Below, in pieces: positions 12,517-24,526 of a DNA stretch of 64,000 bases; position 1 is the first letter of the stretch, and each line of letters starts with the position of its first letter. The notes under the pieces are model-generated. The model did not search any database and was not told the DNA's origin. It saw nothing but the letters and a program-made list of their open reading frames with translations. Made by a program: the position numbers and the translations under genes. This DNA comes from Gammaproteobacteria bacterium (lineage in GTDB: Bacteria; Pseudomonadota; Gammaproteobacteria; JAPPPA01): the NCBI GenBank assembly GCA_030425645.1, contig JAUHZK010000001.1, forward strand, positions 404,136 to 468,135. Reading direction: 5' to 3'.

Positions 12517-13287
12517 GTGGCGGTAGGTGAAAAAATGACAATAAAGGTGCCGCATGTGCGCCTGGCTTCGTGTTCAGCAAAACCGTTGGGCGCGACGCCT
12601 GACGTATATGCAAAACAAGCAGCTATATTATCGCCATTACAGTGTTTTGCTGTTGGCGGTATGCCTGACAAAAAAACGCCGCTTGCCTGTATCGTTCTGG
12701 CTGCGTTGGTGTTTTGCCGTGCGTTGAGTGGTGCTCTAGTGGGAGTGCTGGTCTCGTGGAAGGCAAACTCTTTTCTCGGTCGCCGTGGTGGGCGGCTAAT
12801 TCTTGCTCTTGCCTGTGTGTTTGGTGCTTGGGGTGCGCAAGCCACCCAGTTGCAGGCTGCGGTTGTGGGGGTTAACTCTCAGTTTCTTCATTCGGATGCT
12901 GCTTCGGCTGAGCTGTCGCAGTGTGATGTGGATGTCTCGGTTGCGTCCGAGTCTTCCGGCGTATCAGTGACACCGGTTATCGATCAATGCGTTAGCGGCG
13001 TTTTGCCCGTGTTTGGTTTTAGTGTTAATCATTCTCGGCCGCACTTTTTAAAAGTTGAGCGGGCCGGTTTGTTGTACGGCACCACTGCTGGGCCGCCTGT
13101 CCGGCAGCAACTCGCTAGTAGTCAATATTTATCAGCCGCCAATCAAGCGGCTTTCGGCGTCTTTGCTATGCCGCCGCAGAACTCTAATTTAAAAACTCAG
13201 AAGCAGAATTATCAGGCTAAGGCGTCAGTGTCTTGGCCTTTTTTGTTGCTGGGTTTGACTCGGGAGGTGGCAAGTGCTGCCTGCTAA
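12517..13287 (+). CDS. Hypothetical protein with hydrophobic segments, upstream of and overlapping the giant frame (start uncertain; ATG at 12535 or 12661 possible)
   Basis: Open frame of 256 codons with RRGGRLILALACVFGAWGAQATQ hydrophobic stretch; ends 14 bp inside the giant ORF. Confidence 0.45.
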   Translation: MAVGEKMTIKVPHVRLASCSAKPLGATPDVYAKQAAILSPLQCFAVGGMPDKKTPLACIVLAALVFCRALSGALVGVLVSWKANSFLGRRGGRLILALACVFGAWGAQATQLQAAVVGVNSQFLHSDAASAELSQCDVDVSVASESSGVSVTPVIDQCVSGVLPVFGFSVNHSRPHFLKVERAGLLYGTTAGPPVRQQLASSQYLSAANQAAFGVFAMPPQNSNLKTQKQNYQAKASVSWPFLLLGLTREVASAAC

Positions 13288-16200
13288 ACAATCTAAAAAG
13301 ATCGCTAAAGCGATTGCCTGTAAGCCTGTAGAGGAAAGCCAAATGGCTAATTCAACACAAAGTACCCGCCGCCGTTCTGTTGCTCGTTTATCGAGAAACC
13401 GGAATGCCCTAATGCTTATGCAGAAGGTGTTGGCACTCTTTGCAGTTCACTCTAAACAGGAGAAACAAATCAACGGGGTTCAACCTGCTTCGACTGGCCC
13501 GGCGCGTCACCGGGAGGGTGGGGTATTGCGTAAGTTCGCAGGCTTCATCATGATCGTTGCTAGCCCAGCGAAGTACCTGCTCATGCGTGCTTCACGCACT
13601 CCGGTTGCTACCCTGGACGGGATTCAGGGCAAGAAACTTGCGTCCAAAAACAACGCCCCTGTAGGAGCGATTTGCAATCGCGATGAGCGGTCCTTTGGCT
13701 ATTCAGCAATGGGGAATCCAAAGCGTGGCTTAAGAACTATGGCCTCTTTGAATCTGGCTTTATTGTTATTGGGTGTGCTCAGTATGCAAGCTGCTAATGC
13801 TGCGAACCCGATTGCGGGTGATGACACAATTGTTGGTGCTCCTGGTGAGACGGTGCGTTTCTTATTGGCGCACAATGACTCTGATCCGGATAATCATGTA
13901 TTAAGTACATATGCATTATCGGGTTGTGCTGGTGCAGTTGCGGATCCTATTGACGTGCATCGCTATTCGCCAACTGGTTCTTTAAACAGCGTGGCAACCA
14001 GTGTTTATTCATTTACTCTGCCGGCCACCGCTGGTACTACAAGTTGTAGCTACACCGTAACAGACTCGAACGGTGAGTCGGATACAGCAACCATTACATT
14101 GGTTGCAACCAATCAGGTGCCAACGGCTGTGCCGGTTGCAAATATTTCCAGCAGTAACTTGGGTACGTCTTATGGGTTGGGTTATAACAGTTACCCCAAA
14201 GTGTCAGAGGGTGTAAATGCTTTTACAACGACCGGCTCTACATTAACAAAAGATTTCGAAGATACGTTGTGGGGTGCGCCGTTGTCTGCGGATCCGAATG
14301 GCCAGGTTGCGTTTATGCATCCTGTATACCATGGGCAGTTTCGCGCAGAAATTACTGGGTTGACCCCAGGGCAGCTATATGAAGCAACGATATATGTGCG
14401 GTACTTGGATGACGCTTGGCGTTCTGGTGACGGTGTAAGCACGCGTAACTGTAGTTATATCGGTGCATTGGCTGAGGGTAATATGTATACCACCTCCTCC
14501 TATACGGAAGGAGGCCCTTGGGTGCCGCTGTCATTGAAATTTATTGCGCCTGGTACGTCGGCTCATATTGGCCGTTGGGGCCGTTCGAACACGCTAAATC
14601 ATTGTATGAACCATGCGGCATATTCGTTTGGTACTAACCAGCCAATGACAGCGGATGACTTTACAATTACTGCGTTGCCGGGTTCTCAGGTTAATAAAGA
14701 TATATTTGGTGATGGCCATGTTGCGGATGCGGATGGTGATCCACGTTGGGAGGTCAGTAACTTCACGTGTTCGGCAGGTATGACGGTGCCGACCGCTGCG
14801 GGCGTCGGGTCTGGAACTTGGGACCGCGTAACTGAATCGGGAACGCATTATGTCTTTGATATTCCTTCGACCCCCGGTACATATACCTGTACCTATACGG
14901 CAAGAGATTTTGGTGCAGAAACAAGCACGGCCACAGGCACAATCACTATTCAATCGCAACTACTAAGTTGTGAGGTTGATCATACGGGTGATGATTCGGG
15001 CCAGGCTTGTTCTTCAGCTGCTGGTGATTGTTCGCTCCGTTCTGCAATTGAGGTTTTAAATGCGGGCAATTGTTCAAATCACACAGTTACCTTTAATATT
15101 CCTGGTGGTGGCGTTCAAACGATTAGTCCTGCGGCTGGTTTTGCGATTACACAGCAGGGCGCGGTTATCGATGCGGAAACGCAACCTGGTTCTACCTGTG
15201 GCGGCGCTCAAGCTGACTTGTCTGATCGTGTAATTAATGTAGAAATTGACGCAGGTAATGCGAGTATATTGTTTGATGTTAAAGCCGATGCCACCATTCA
15301 TGGTTTTGCGATTCACGATGGCACAACGGCTGCCATTCAAGTAAGCGATGCGCAAGCCGATGCCATTGTCACCTGTAACTACATAGGCTTAAAAGCCGAT
15401 GGCACCACTGAGCCAGCAGACTCAGAGCCAAGCTATGGCATCGTGATTGCACAGGCAAGATCCGCCAGAATTGGTGGTGACACCTACAACGATGCCAACG
15501 TCATACTAGGCCATACTCAGGCATTGACCACTCAGCACCCTCCGTCTTCTATCGTTGATTTAGACATTCGAGGCAACCGATTCTCAACCGACAGAACTGG
15601 TGAAGTCAGATTACGTCGAGTAGTGCCGGGTAACTTACCCGATGTCAGTATTGCAACAGTAAGCGGTACATTACAGCTTGGTGGAGCGACCGCGCCAGAG
15701 AAAAACGTATTCGGAGCAAGGGTAGCGCTTGGTGTAGGTTCAACAGCATTTGAAAATGCCAACATTGTCATCGAAGGCAACAACTTTAATGTTGGATTGG
15801 CGGGCACAGCGTCATTAGGCCACCATAGCTGGAGCCTAAAAACGTATTTACCGGCTGCTGGTACGACATTACGAATTGGTGGCGATAGCGTTGGTCAACG
15901 TAACATATTTGGTGGTGATGGCACGGCAACAGAAACCACACCAATACAAATAAGTAACTCAGGTACCGGTGCTACAACTGAGTTTACAAATAACTACGTA
16001 GGTGTGGATGTCACCGGTAACTCGCCGCTTCCTGTAGCAGGCAATGGCTTGGGCTTGCAAGGCGCGCATAACACAACAGTGAAAAACAATGTGTTTGGTA
16101 ATGCTGCGCAATCAGCCGTTTACACCATGGCTCAAAGCGACAATTTAACCTTTACGGGTAACAGAGTTGGTATCGGTGCAGATGATGTAACCGTTATGGG

Positions 16201-16939
16201 TAACGGTGAACATGGTTTACATTTAAGTGCAGCTATAGGCGTAACTGTTGGTGATGGTACGGTTGCGGGTAGAAATATAATTGTTGGCAATACCGATGTA
16301 GGTATCCGCGGTGTAAATCTTGATAATGCAGTAATCGATAATAACTACATTGGTATCAAAGCCGACGGTACTACACCGGCTGGAAATGGTGGGGTTGGTA
16401 TATCGTTATTCCATCTTTCTCAAAGTGTAGCAATCCTAGGTAATAAGATTTCTAGTAACGGCGATTTAGGTATTGACCTAAGTATGGAAGGTGTGACTGC
16501 CAACGATGCTGGAGATACGGATCATGAAGGGCAAAGCCCGGCACGTGCTAACAACGGTATTAACTACCCAGTGATAGACACAGCTGCACCAAATGGTGCA
16601 AATATCGATATCCAGTTTGATCTGGATATCAATGACGGCACTCACCCGGCATATCGTATTGAGTTCTTCTTAAACGATGCTGACACAACTGGTGCAATTG
16701 ATGCTAGCGGTCACGGCGAAGGTGAAATATTCCTAGGCAGCACAGTGGTCACCGGCGATGTAACCGACCAGCAAGTAAGCTTTGCTGGTCCTGCAGGCTT
16801 TAACACTAGCGACTTTGTCAGTGCCACAGCTACCGCTTGTGATAACGCAACATGTACCAGTACATTTAAAGAAACCTCTGAGTTTAGTGGGGCTAAACAA
16901 ATAGATAATGGACCAGAAATATCTGGTCGTGTATTCTAA
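13274..16939 (+). CDS. Giant surface protein, N-terminal segment (1221 codons): signal-like region, Ig-like domain, CSLREA-type domain, right-handed beta-helix; terminated by in-frame TAA
   Basis: Hydrophobic MASLNLALLLLGVLSMQAANA; GDCSLRSAIEVLNAGNC; beta-helix repeats (VIDNNYIGIKADGTTPAGNGGVGI). Likely start ATG 13343 with SD GAGGAA at 13331-13336. Confidence 0.85.
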   Translation: MLPAKQSKKIAKAIACKPVEESQMANSTQSTRRRSVARLSRNRNALMLMQKVLALFAVHSKQEKQINGVQPASTGPARHREGGVLRKFAGFIMIVASPAKYLLMRASRTPVATLDGIQGKKLASKNNAPVGAICNRDERSFGYSAMGNPKRGLRTMASLNLALLLLGVLSMQAANAANPIAGDDTIVGAPGETVRFLLAHNDSDPDNHVLSTYALSGCAGAVADPIDVHRYSPTGSLNSVATSVYSFTLPATAGTTSCSYTVTDSNGESDTATITLVATNQVPTAVPVANISSSNLGTSYGLGYNSYPKVSEGVNAFTTTGSTLTKDFEDTLWGAPLSADPNGQVAFMHPVYHGQFRAEITGLTPGQLYEATIYVRYLDDAWRSGDGVSTRNCSYIGALAEGNMYTTSSYTEGGPWVPLSLKFIAPGTSAHIGRWGRSNTLNHCMNHAAYSFGTNQPMTADDFTITALPGSQVNKDIFGDGHVADADGDPRWEVSNFTCSAGMTVPTAAGVGSGTWDRVTESGTHYVFDIPSTPGTYTCTYTARDFGAETSTATGTITIQSQLLSCEVDHTGDDSGQACSSAAGDCSLRSAIEVLNAGNCSNHTVTFNIPGGGVQTISPAAGFAITQQGAVIDAETQPGSTCGGAQADLSDRVINVEIDAGNASILFDVKADATIHGFAIHDGTTAAIQVSDAQADAIVTCNYIGLKADGTTEPADSEPSYGIVIAQARSARIGGDTYNDANVILGHTQALTTQHPPSSIVDLDIRGNRFSTDRTGEVRLRRVVPGNLPDVSIATVSGTLQLGGATAPEKNVFGARVALGVGSTAFENANIVIEGNNFNVGLAGTASLGHHSWSLKTYLPAAGTTLRIGGDSVGQRNIFGGDGTATETTPIQISNSGTGATTEFTNNYVGVDVTGNSPLPVAGNGLGLQGAHNTTVKNNVFGNAAQSAVYTMAQSDNLTFTGNRVGIGADDVTVMGNGEHGLHLSAAIGVTVGDGTVAGRNIIVGNTDVGIRGVNLDNAVIDNNYIGIKADGTTPAGNGGVGISLFHLSQSVAILGNKISSNGDLGIDLSMEGVTANDAGDTDHEGQSPARANNGINYPVIDTAAPNGANIDIQFDLDINDGTHPAYRIEFFLNDADTTGAIDASGHGEGEIFLGSTVVTGDVTDQQVSFAGPAGFNTSDFVSATATACDNATCTSTFKETSEFSGAKQIDNGPEISGRVF
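13660..13686. repeat. REP-like palindrome TGTAGGAGCGATTTGCAATCGCGATGAG
   Basis: GCGATT-TGC-AATCGC perfect inverted repeat preceded by GTAGGA, the layout of Pseudomonas-type REP sequences. Confidence 0.7.
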
Positions 16940-16993
16940 GATATCATCGGCGAGCTTTTAAGCGACGGATCTATCGGCGATGCGTTAAACCCT

Positions 16994-19900
16994 GTGAAAC
17001 AAGGTGTAACCGTTCGTTTGTTCAATGCGGGCGGAACACAAATCGACACCACAACCACGGCAGCGGATGGTACTTACGGCTTTGACTTGCCAACGGGTGC
17101 GGCTAACTACTTTGTAAGCGTGGACTCAACCGGTGTAACGCCAGAAGCAGGCGGTAGCGGCGTAGCTGAACAAACCTACGGTCCAATCGGTGCGCGTTGT
17201 GCTGATGGTGCTGGTGGTATGGTTGTTCGCGGTGCGCTAGATGGCGCGGGTGCTTGCTACGGTGGTGACGACGGTGCAACTGCGGATAACCCGGGTACAA
17301 CACTAGCTAATAACGAGCACGTAGCCACCATTACTTACGATGGCAGTACCGCTCAAGCAGATGTGGACTTTGGCTTTAGCTTTAATGTGGTGACGAACAC
17401 CGTCTCTGCCAATCAGCAGGGCACATTCGAACGCTTCATCAACAACGCCAACTCGGTCAATGGTCCCAATATGATGCGTTTTGTGCCCACAGTGCCTACT
17501 AACGCTACCGTTAGCGGTGCAACCGGGCAAACCTGCGCCAGCAATGGCGGAAACACCTGGTGGCAAATCGTCATGCGTCCGTCGGGACCGATTGCAACAA
17601 CCACCGGCACTACAGTTGATGGCGCTGCCTACAATCTCATCGATGGTGTATCCGCTTGTAACACCAACCAGGGTCAGTTCGGTACGGGTGGAATTGTTGG
17701 TGTCGGGCCGGATGGCATTGCCGGTACCGGCGATGAAACCGTGCTCGCCCAATTCGACCGCCTTGAGCTAGAACTGGACAAGGCCGACGAAGGTTCCGGC
17801 GGCACCTCCTCAAACCTCAGTACCGCAGGTATCTTTACCGTGCGCAATATCGCCATGATGAACAATGGCGGTGCAGAAACCAATGCAGTGCGGCGCGCAG
17901 GTCGTGGTGACTTTGTCGTTGAAAACAACATCATTGGTGCTCGTGCTGACGGTACCCAACCGATCGCCGCGAATGAGATTTCGCGTGGCGTAAGAATCGA
18001 CGCCGTTTCGGGTGCAGACACCAGCACCATTCGCAACAACTTCTTCGGTTACTGCCGTGAACCGGCTATCGATGTTTTTGATACCGACGACACCATCACC
18101 AACATCACCGGTAATGAAATCGTCAGTTGTGCCATGCGCATACTTCAATACGATGCCGTTGAAACCAATGGCGTCATGCTGATTGATGGTAACCGCATTG
18201 CCGATTCCGGCTTCAGTGGGTCAGGAGACGTTGCTGGTGGTGCGGGCATTGAACTGGGCAGTGCAAACCCGGGGCCGGGTAGTAGTGGGACTGTAAGCAA
18301 CAACACGATTACTGGCAGCCATAACTCTGGCATTACCGCCCATGCTGACGGCGATAACTTTACGATTTCGCAAAACCTTATTACCGGCAACGGTGTGACC
18401 TTTGCCCACGGCGGCATTCGCATCCGCTCCGCAGGTGCAACCAACAACCGCATTACAAAGAACAGCTTCTTCGCCAACAACGGCCTGGGCATTGACCTTT
18501 CGGACGGTTCTAGCACCACTAATGGCGTAAACCCGAACAACGGCACCAAGTCCGTCGGCTCGCTTTCGAACGACGGCATGGACTACCCCGTCATCACCAG
18601 CGCCATCGTTAGCGGCAACAGCCTGCAAGTGCAAGGCTACGTCGGCAGCGCTGCCGGGCAGGCCACCTTTGCCAACAGCACCCTGGAATTCTTCGTCGCC
18701 AATGACGACGGCAACCAGAACGGCGCCACCACTACCACCAGTGGCGACAACGTGCCGCACGGCGAAGGCCAGACCTTCATCGACAGCTGCACCAGCGACG
18801 CAGGCAACGGCAACTTCAACTGCACACTCACCATCCCCGCCGGCGTCACCGTCACCGCCGGCAGCACCGCCATCACCGGCACCGCCACCGACACCAGCAA
18901 CAACACCTCGGAGTTTGGCTCGAACTTTACCCCCACGGGTGCCGTGATTCCTGCGCCGTTGGTTGATACCGATGGTGATGGCGTGGATGATGTCGTTGAC
19001 CTTGATGACGACAACGACGGTATCAACGACATCGTTGAAAACGCAGAACGCGTTGTTGTTGCCGTCTTTAGTCCGGGCTCGCCTTACCCTTGGCCTGGTG
19101 AGACAAGTTCAACATTCACAGTTGCTCATAACGGGAGTACGACAAGCTCGGGTACATTAGCTGCAGGCTTTTCATTTGACGAGCAATACACGAATCTGGA
19201 GGCTGCTGAGCCTTACAGGCTGATTTCGGATGTGTCTGGTGCGCCGATGACGGCGACCTATACATTTAATGCGCCAGTTCCGGCAAATGAAATTGTGTTC
19301 TGTGTAACTAGTCTGGGTTCGGGTGATAGTGCTAATTTCAGCATTACTTCCGGAGCTGCAGACACGGGTGACTTTGTGGGTGGTACATTCCATACGGCAG
19401 CCGAAGCAGCTTATGATCGCAATACCGGTTCGATTACCAGTCCGGGTAGCAACAGTAATTCTTGTTTGTTTGGTGTTTCGGATGATTTGGTTGGCCAAAT
19501 CACAGTGTCAGGAGATGGCACCGGCACCGCGAGCGGTTATGGTTTCATACTGGCTTCGCTGCTCCCGTTCGATCTAGATGGTGATGGCAAAACGAACGCA
19601 CGTGATATCGACGCTGACGGGGACGGTATCCCCGACAACATTGAGGCTCAGGCTACTGGCGGTTATACCGCGCCAGCAAATAGCTACAATGGCAACGGGC
19701 AAGACACCGCCTACGGAGCGGCGGGTCTGGCGCCAGTCAACACCGGCGGCGCAACCGACCCGGATTATCTCGACACCAACAGCGACGGCGACGACCGTAA
19801 CGATGTAATCGAAGGTCACGACCTAAATGGTGATGGCAACATAGTTGGGCCAGCTGAGCGTAGCGCCACCGGATTTGACGCCGATACCGATGGTCTGGAT

Positions 19901-22900
19901 GACGGTTACGACAATGTTAACGGCTTTAATTTGGCATTTAACGCCAACAACGGCAATGGTAATCAGCCAAGCAGCTACCCAGATGCACGCGTATCTGGCG
20001 GCGAGCCAGACTGGCGTGATGATCGTGACCCTAATATCGCGGTACCTGAAACTCTGCCAGATACCGACAATGACGGTGTTGATGATCACCTGGATGTGGA
20101 CGATGACAACGACGGTATTGCCGATTTAACTGAAAATGGCGGCGGCGCTACTATCGTTTCTCCGGGAACGGCGGCTTGGCCGGGTGCTACTAATACCAAC
20201 GTTACGTTGTCTGGTAACACCAGTGTTGTGCATGCTGGGTTCTTTAATGTAACGGGGCAGTACAGCATTCCGGCGCCCGGTAATGGCCAGTGTTACCAGA
20301 AACCTGGTGGTGTGCACGCTGAACGCTTTACAGAGCTCGTCACCGGCCTAGACTTTGTTACACCAGTGCCTGCAAATGAAATTGGTGTGTTGGTAACTGG
20401 CGTTGGTAACAATGGCCCTGTAACTGCGCAACTAAGCTTTAATGGTGGTACAGCGGATGCCGGCGACTTTGTTGCCGCATCTGAGTCTGCAGGCCCAGAT
20501 ATCGCGTACGACCGAACCAATGGCACGTTAACACCACCTATTGGTGCAAATGACCCGGGTGCGTCTATCGCGCTACTAGGTGTAAGTGATGACACGGTTG
20601 ACCAAATCACCGTAAGTTTTGCCAACTCAATTGATGTCGACGGCTACGTGGTTTGCTTCTTTGGTATTAGCTCTCCAGATACAGATGGTGATGGTCTTGT
20701 AAACGAGCGTGATATCGACGCTGATAACGACGGCATTCCGGATCTATTTGAGGCTCAACCCGCCGGCACCGTTAACTTTACCTTGCCTAATGGCGTGGAT
20801 AACGACAACGATGGTATGGACTCTGCCTTTGATACTGATGACAACAATGTGGCGTCAGTCGGTGGGTTAGCTCCAACCAATACTGATTCACAAGATACTG
20901 CCGATTACATTGATCAGGATTCTGATAACGACGGCGTGCCAGACAACGTGGAAGGCCATGACGCCGACCGTAATGGTGTGGCGGACGAAGCGCCGCTGGC
21001 CAATATCGCCGTTATTACCGACAGCGATGGCGACGGTATGGATGACCGTTATGACGACGTTGACTTAAACAACACCGCTAACCCTGAAACCAACCCAGGC
21101 AACGACCGTGACAATACTGGTGAGCCTGAGGTTCAGGACACCGACGGTGACGGCACGCGTGACTGGCGTGATACCGACGATGATGAAGACGGTGTGCTAA
21201 CCACGGCCGAGCCGCCTCCAACAGATAGCAATAGTGATGGCGTTCCGGATTACTTGGATCCGCTAAACGGAACTCCACCTAGTAACGGAAGCTGCAACGT
21301 TAATGCTTGGTCATTAATGACCGGTTTTGGTGGCCAAAACCCATTCACCAATGCTGATGGTGTTCGCATTCAGGTGGTCGGGGGAACGCTAGCCGCCGGT
21401 GGTGTGTCTGGCGCAACAGGATTTTGGCAGTTCAATGCGGGTGCAACATTACCGCCTGCACAGGGCGTAGGCTTAACGTACGCCGAATCTCCCAATGTAT
21501 TGACGTACGACATTACCTGGCCGGTGTTGCAGAACCCCGAAGATGCCATTGTCGCGGCTACCAACGTATTTGGTAACCCCGATAACAACGCGTCTAGTGT
21601 GCAGTTCTTGTTCTATGACGAGAATAATCAACAAATTGCTGGCACGTTCTACAGCCGTTATCGTGATCGCGCAGTGAATCAACCGCTGGCAACCGTCAGT
21701 GGTAGCTTTATGTTTGGTGCTACTGCGAATGGCCGCGATAGTTCCTTTATGGCTTTCCGCCCGGCTGTAACGTCAGGATACGTAGGTATTAGTCGGGCTA
21801 GGTTGATCTTCCGTCCGGCTAACAATGCGACGGGCTCAACCGATCACGTGGGCATGTACGTGATGCAGCCATGTACCGATACTGATGGTGACACCATCCC
21901 GGATATCAACGATCCGGATGACGATAACGATGGTATTCCAGATACCGTTGAAGGCAGTGGCGCGGTTGATACCGACGGCGACGGTGTAGCTGATTCGCTA
22001 GATTTGGATTCTGATAACGACGGCATTAACGACGTTGATGAAGCGGGTCATGATCCTGCCAATGTGGATACCGACCGTGATGGCATGACCGACGGCGTAG
22101 ACGCTGACGGAAATGGCATGATCGACACGCCACAAAACAGCCCGGTGAATACTGATGGCCGTGGCCCTGCTGACTGGCGTGATCTAGATAGCGATGACGA
22201 CAGTATTTCTGACCTAATTGAGGGTGGTTCTAGTTGTACAGACAACTTGAACAACCACGACGGTTCCGACGCAACTGCTAACGGTGGCGACGGTGTTTGT
22301 GACGAAGCCGACCAGGATGGCGACGGTATTCAAGATACCGCTGACGACCTAAATGGCTTTGGTGAAACTGCGAATCCACAACCGACTAATACTGGTCCTG
22401 TGGTTAATGACGCACCTGACTTCCAAAACGTGACCTCAGACGGCACTAACGACGACATTGATGGCACTACCGCGAGTCCTCAAGACGCTAACAATGATGG
22501 TGTGCTAGACGACACTACAGATCCCGATGGCGACGGTATTGTTCTGGCTGCGCCGGACGGCCTACCTAGCGAATTTGGTGGTTTGTCTGCACCACAGCAA
22601 GTGCCGTTGGTTGGTGTGGCAAAAACGATTACCAATCCGACAAATGACAGCATTAACCCGTTTGCGCGTACGGTTACCATCTATCTAGAGAACTTCTCTG
22701 GCTTTACTGCCGCCGGCACCGCCTTTATGGTTGAAGATGACCTTGGTGCTATCGTAGCGCTAGCAAATGTAAATACTGTATCGGTCAGCAATCTGCAGGT
22801 AGTGGCGCAGAGCGCTGGCACTGTGATTGATCTGGCAGACGGTGGTGCAGATGACGGTGGCCAAGCTGGTGAGCCGGTCTACAACGGCATTAGTCAGGTT

Positions 22901-24526
22901 GATTTGTTAGATTCAACGGCGAGTAGCCGTACCAGTATCCCCGCTGGCGGCACGGCGACCATCAGCTTTGATATTTCAATTGACCTAATTAATTCGAATA
23001 CGCCGACCTTGTACTCAAACCAGGCTCGAGTTACAGATTCGGCAGGTGGTTTGATTGACCTGTCAGACGATGGCTCGGATCCTGATCCGAACGCAGATGG
23101 CAACCCGAATGAGGACGCTGGTACTCCGGTATGTCCGAGCTCGGAGGCAGCTGATGGTTGTGAGAACGACTCAAGCCGGGATGGAATCGGCGGCGCCGCG
23201 ACCGCATTCGATTGTGACGTTACGCAAGACGCATACATCATCCAGAATAACGTGCCTACTACGGGTCAAAGCCGCTTGATGCGCGTTAACACCAATACCG
23301 GCACTATGACGGCCGTTGGCACATACAACATCACTTTTGCATCGCTCGGTTACAACGCTACTGACGGTTTCTTGTACGGTTTGCGTACGGCGACAACTAG
23401 CAATGACCAGCGTGATGACCTGTATCGATTTACAAGTAGTGGCGGCCTAACCAAGCACGGCGATATTAGTGGCCTACCTACTGGTGTAGGCGCGTATGGC
23501 AGTGGTGAATTCAGTCCGGACGGTCAGTTCTTCTATACCTCGCGGCCAGCAAACCCGGATCGCGTATACGAAGTTGATTTCGCTACGTTGACGGTAACTA
23601 GAACTATTGGACTTAACGGTGTTACTGCAATACAAAATGACTTTGTATTTAACCCAGGTGATGGACAGTTTTATACCGCTGGTCGAGGTGACACTGGTAA
23701 TGCCAATGAGGTCTATCAAGTCAGTCTTCGTCCTGGTGCGACCAGTGGTGACGTTACGACATTCTCAACGACTGGAGACTTCAATAGTGGATCCATCTTT
23801 GCCGATGATCGATACGTTTATGCGGTTCGTCCTACCGAAACCGTTCGCGTAGAAATTGGCTCTTATGGTGGTGGAGACCGTGTCTCTAGCACTTGGAGTG
23901 CCAACGTATTAGCGCCAAATGGCGGTGATGGAGCTTCTTGCCCGCCGGTCGTTGTAGCGCCTACAGATTTCGGTACTTGTAACGCAGAGGATACGGCCTT
24001 TGTAGTGGATGACACTGCGCCGAGCACGATCTACGGTGCTGTTGTTCAGCAATTCGATACCTCGGCGTCGCCATTTAGCGCTGTGAATACAATTAACTCC
24101 GGTATTCGCCTCAACGGCATGGGGCACAACCCACAAGATAACTTGCTGTACGCTATGCGGCTTGATTCGTTAGACCACCGCAACTTTGTATATCGTGTAG
24201 GCGCAAATGGTCAGATAGAAGATCTTGGCCCCGTTTCTGGTTTGCCGGTTCAGGGCTATGCCAGCGGCGTATTTGATGCGGCAGGAACCATGTACGTTGC
24301 GTCCTCATCGGACCGCGACAACCTGTACGCAGTTAACCTCACTACTATGTCAGCCGCCACTATTGCGCTGACAGGCCGAACTATTGAGTTTGGCGATATG
24401 GTGTTCAATCCGCTTGACGGCCTGCTAACAATAGTTGGGCAGACCTCAGGTGGCGTTAACAAGATTGGCACAATTAATACAGCCACTGGTGCGGTGACAG
24501 AAAAAACGGTCACCGATCAACAGTAA
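16994..24526 (+). CDS. Giant surface protein, middle segment (frame continues from 16940): rest of SdrD_B-like domain, second beta-helix, TSP3-type repeats, beta domains, beta-propeller-like repeats; ends at a second in-frame TAA
   Basis: Same frame as 13274 and 24584 ORFs; [35 protein letters not shown]; repeated DTDGDGVxD motifs. The ORF-track start is a GTG inside a domain with no evident SD. Confidence 0.85.
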   Translation: MKQGVTVRLFNAGGTQIDTTTTAADGTYGFDLPTGAANYFVSVDSTGVTPEAGGSGVAEQTYGPIGARCADGAGGMVVRGALDGAGACYGGDDGATADNPGTTLANNEHVATITYDGSTAQADVDFGFSFNVVTNTVSANQQGTFERFINNANSVNGPNMMRFVPTVPTNATVSGATGQTCASNGGNTWWQIVMRPSGPIATTTGTTVDGAAYNLIDGVSACNTNQGQFGTGGIVGVGPDGIAGTGDETVLAQFDRLELELDKADEGSGGTSSNLSTAGIFTVRNIAMMNNGGAETNAVRRAGRGDFVVENNIIGARADGTQPIAANEISRGVRIDAVSGADTSTIRNNFFGYCREPAIDVFDTDDTITNITGNEIVSCAMRILQYDAVETNGVMLIDGNRIADSGFSGSGDVAGGAGIELGSANPGPGSSGTVSNNTITGSHNSGITAHADGDNFTISQNLITGNGVTFAHGGIRIRSAGATNNRITKNSFFANNGLGIDLSDGSSTTNGVNPNNGTKSVGSLSNDGMDYPVITSAIVSGNSLQVQGYVGSAAGQATFANSTLEFFVANDDGNQNGATTTTSGDNVPHGEGQTFIDSCTSDAGNGNFNCTLTIPAGVTVTAGSTAITGTATDTSNNTSEFGSNFTPTGAVIPAPLVDTDGDGVDDVVDLDDDNDGINDIVENAERVVVAVFSPGSPYPWPGETSSTFTVAHNGSTTSSGTLAAGFSFDEQYTNLEAAEPYRLISDVSGAPMTATYTFNAPVPANEIVFCVTSLGSGDSANFSITSGAADTGDFVGGTFHTAAEAAYDRNTGSITSPGSNSNSCLFGVSDDLVGQITVSGDGTGTASGYGFILASLLPFDLDGDGKTNARDIDADGDGIPDNIEAQATGGYTAPANSYNGNGQDTAYGAAGLAPVNTGGATDPDYLDTNSDGDDRNDVIEGHDLNGDGNIVGPAERSATGFDADTDGLDDGYDNVNGFNLAFNANNGNGNQPSSYPDARVSGGEPDWRDDRDPNIAVPETLPDTDNDGVDDHLDVDDDNDGIADLTENGGGATIVSPGTAAWPGATNTNVTLSGNTSVVHAGFFNVTGQYSIPAPGNGQCYQKPGGVHAERFTELVTGLDFVTPVPANEIGVLVTGVGNNGPVTAQLSFNGGTADAGDFVAASESAGPDIAYDRTNGTLTPPIGANDPGASIALLGVSDDTVDQITVSFANSIDVDGYVVCFFGISSPDTDGDGLVNERDIDADNDGIPDLFEAQPAGTVNFTLPNGVDNDNDGMDSAFDTDDNNVASVGGLAPTNTDSQDTADYIDQDSDNDGVPDNVEGHDADRNGVADEAPLANIAVITDSDGDGMDDRYDDVDLNNTANPETNPGNDRDNTGEPEVQDTDGDGTRDWRDTDDDEDGVLTTAEPPPTDSNSDGVPDYLDPLNGTPPSNGSCNVNAWSLMTGFGGQNPFTNADGVRIQVVGGTLAAGGVSGATGFWQFNAGATLPPAQGVGLTYAESPNVLTYDITWPVLQNPEDAIVAATNVFGNPDNNASSVQFLFYDENNQQIAGTFYSRYRDRAVNQPLATVSGSFMFGATANGRDSSFMAFRPAVTSGYVGISRARLIFRPANNATGSTDHVGMYVMQPCTDTDGDTIPDINDPDDDNDGIPDTVEGSGAVDTDGDGVADSLDLDSDNDGINDVDEAGHDPANVDTDRDGMTDGVDADGNGMIDTPQNSPVNTDGRGPADWRDLDSDDDSISDLIEGGSSCTDNLNNHDGSDATANGGDGVCDEADQDGDGIQDTADDLNGFGETANPQPTNTGPVVNDAPDFQNVTSDGTNDDIDGTTASPQDANNDGVLDDTTDPDGDGIVLAAPDGLPSEFGGLSAPQQVPLVGVAKTITNPTNDSINPFARTVTIYLENFSGFTAAGTAFMVEDDLGAIVALANVNTVSVSNLQVVAQSAGTVIDLADGGADDGGQAGEPVYNGISQVDLLDSTASSRTSIPAGGTATISFDISIDLINSNTPTLYSNQARVTDSAGGLIDLSDDGSDPDPNADGNPNEDAGTPVCPSSEAADGCENDSSRDGIGGAATAFDCDVTQDAYIIQNNVPTTGQSRLMRVNTNTGTMTAVGTYNITFASLGYNATDGFLYGLRTATTSNDQRDDLYRFTSSGGLTKHGDISGLPTGVGAYGSGEFSPDGQFFYTSRPANPDRVYEVDFATLTVTRTIGLNGVTAIQNDFVFNPGDGQFYTAGRGDTGNANEVYQVSLRPGATSGDVTTFSTTGDFNSGSIFADDRYVYAVRPTETVRVEIGSYGGGDRVSSTWSANVLAPNGGDGASCPPVVVAPTDFGTCNAEDTAFVVDDTAPSTIYGAVVQQFDTSASPFSAVNTINSGIRLNGMGHNPQDNLLYAMRLDSLDHRNFVYRVGANGQIEDLGPVSGLPVQGYASGVFDAAGTMYVASSSDRDNLYAVNLTTMSAATIALTGRTIEFGDMVFNPLDGLLTIVGQTSGGVNKIGTINTATGAVTEKTVTDQQ

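Noticed and set aside
12370-12540. Possible c-di-GMP-I (GEMM) riboswitch, suggested by GGCGGTAGGT just before an ORF
   Set aside because: The conserved GEMM core (GGGACGCAAAGC-like segment and tetraloop/receptor) could not be found by eye; an Rfam covariance search would be decisive.
16994-24526. The 16994 and 24584 ORFs as independent genes
   Set aside because: Both called starts are GTG codons inside domains, with no evident SD or signal peptide, and the frame is open back to the preceding stop; better treated as segments of one frame.
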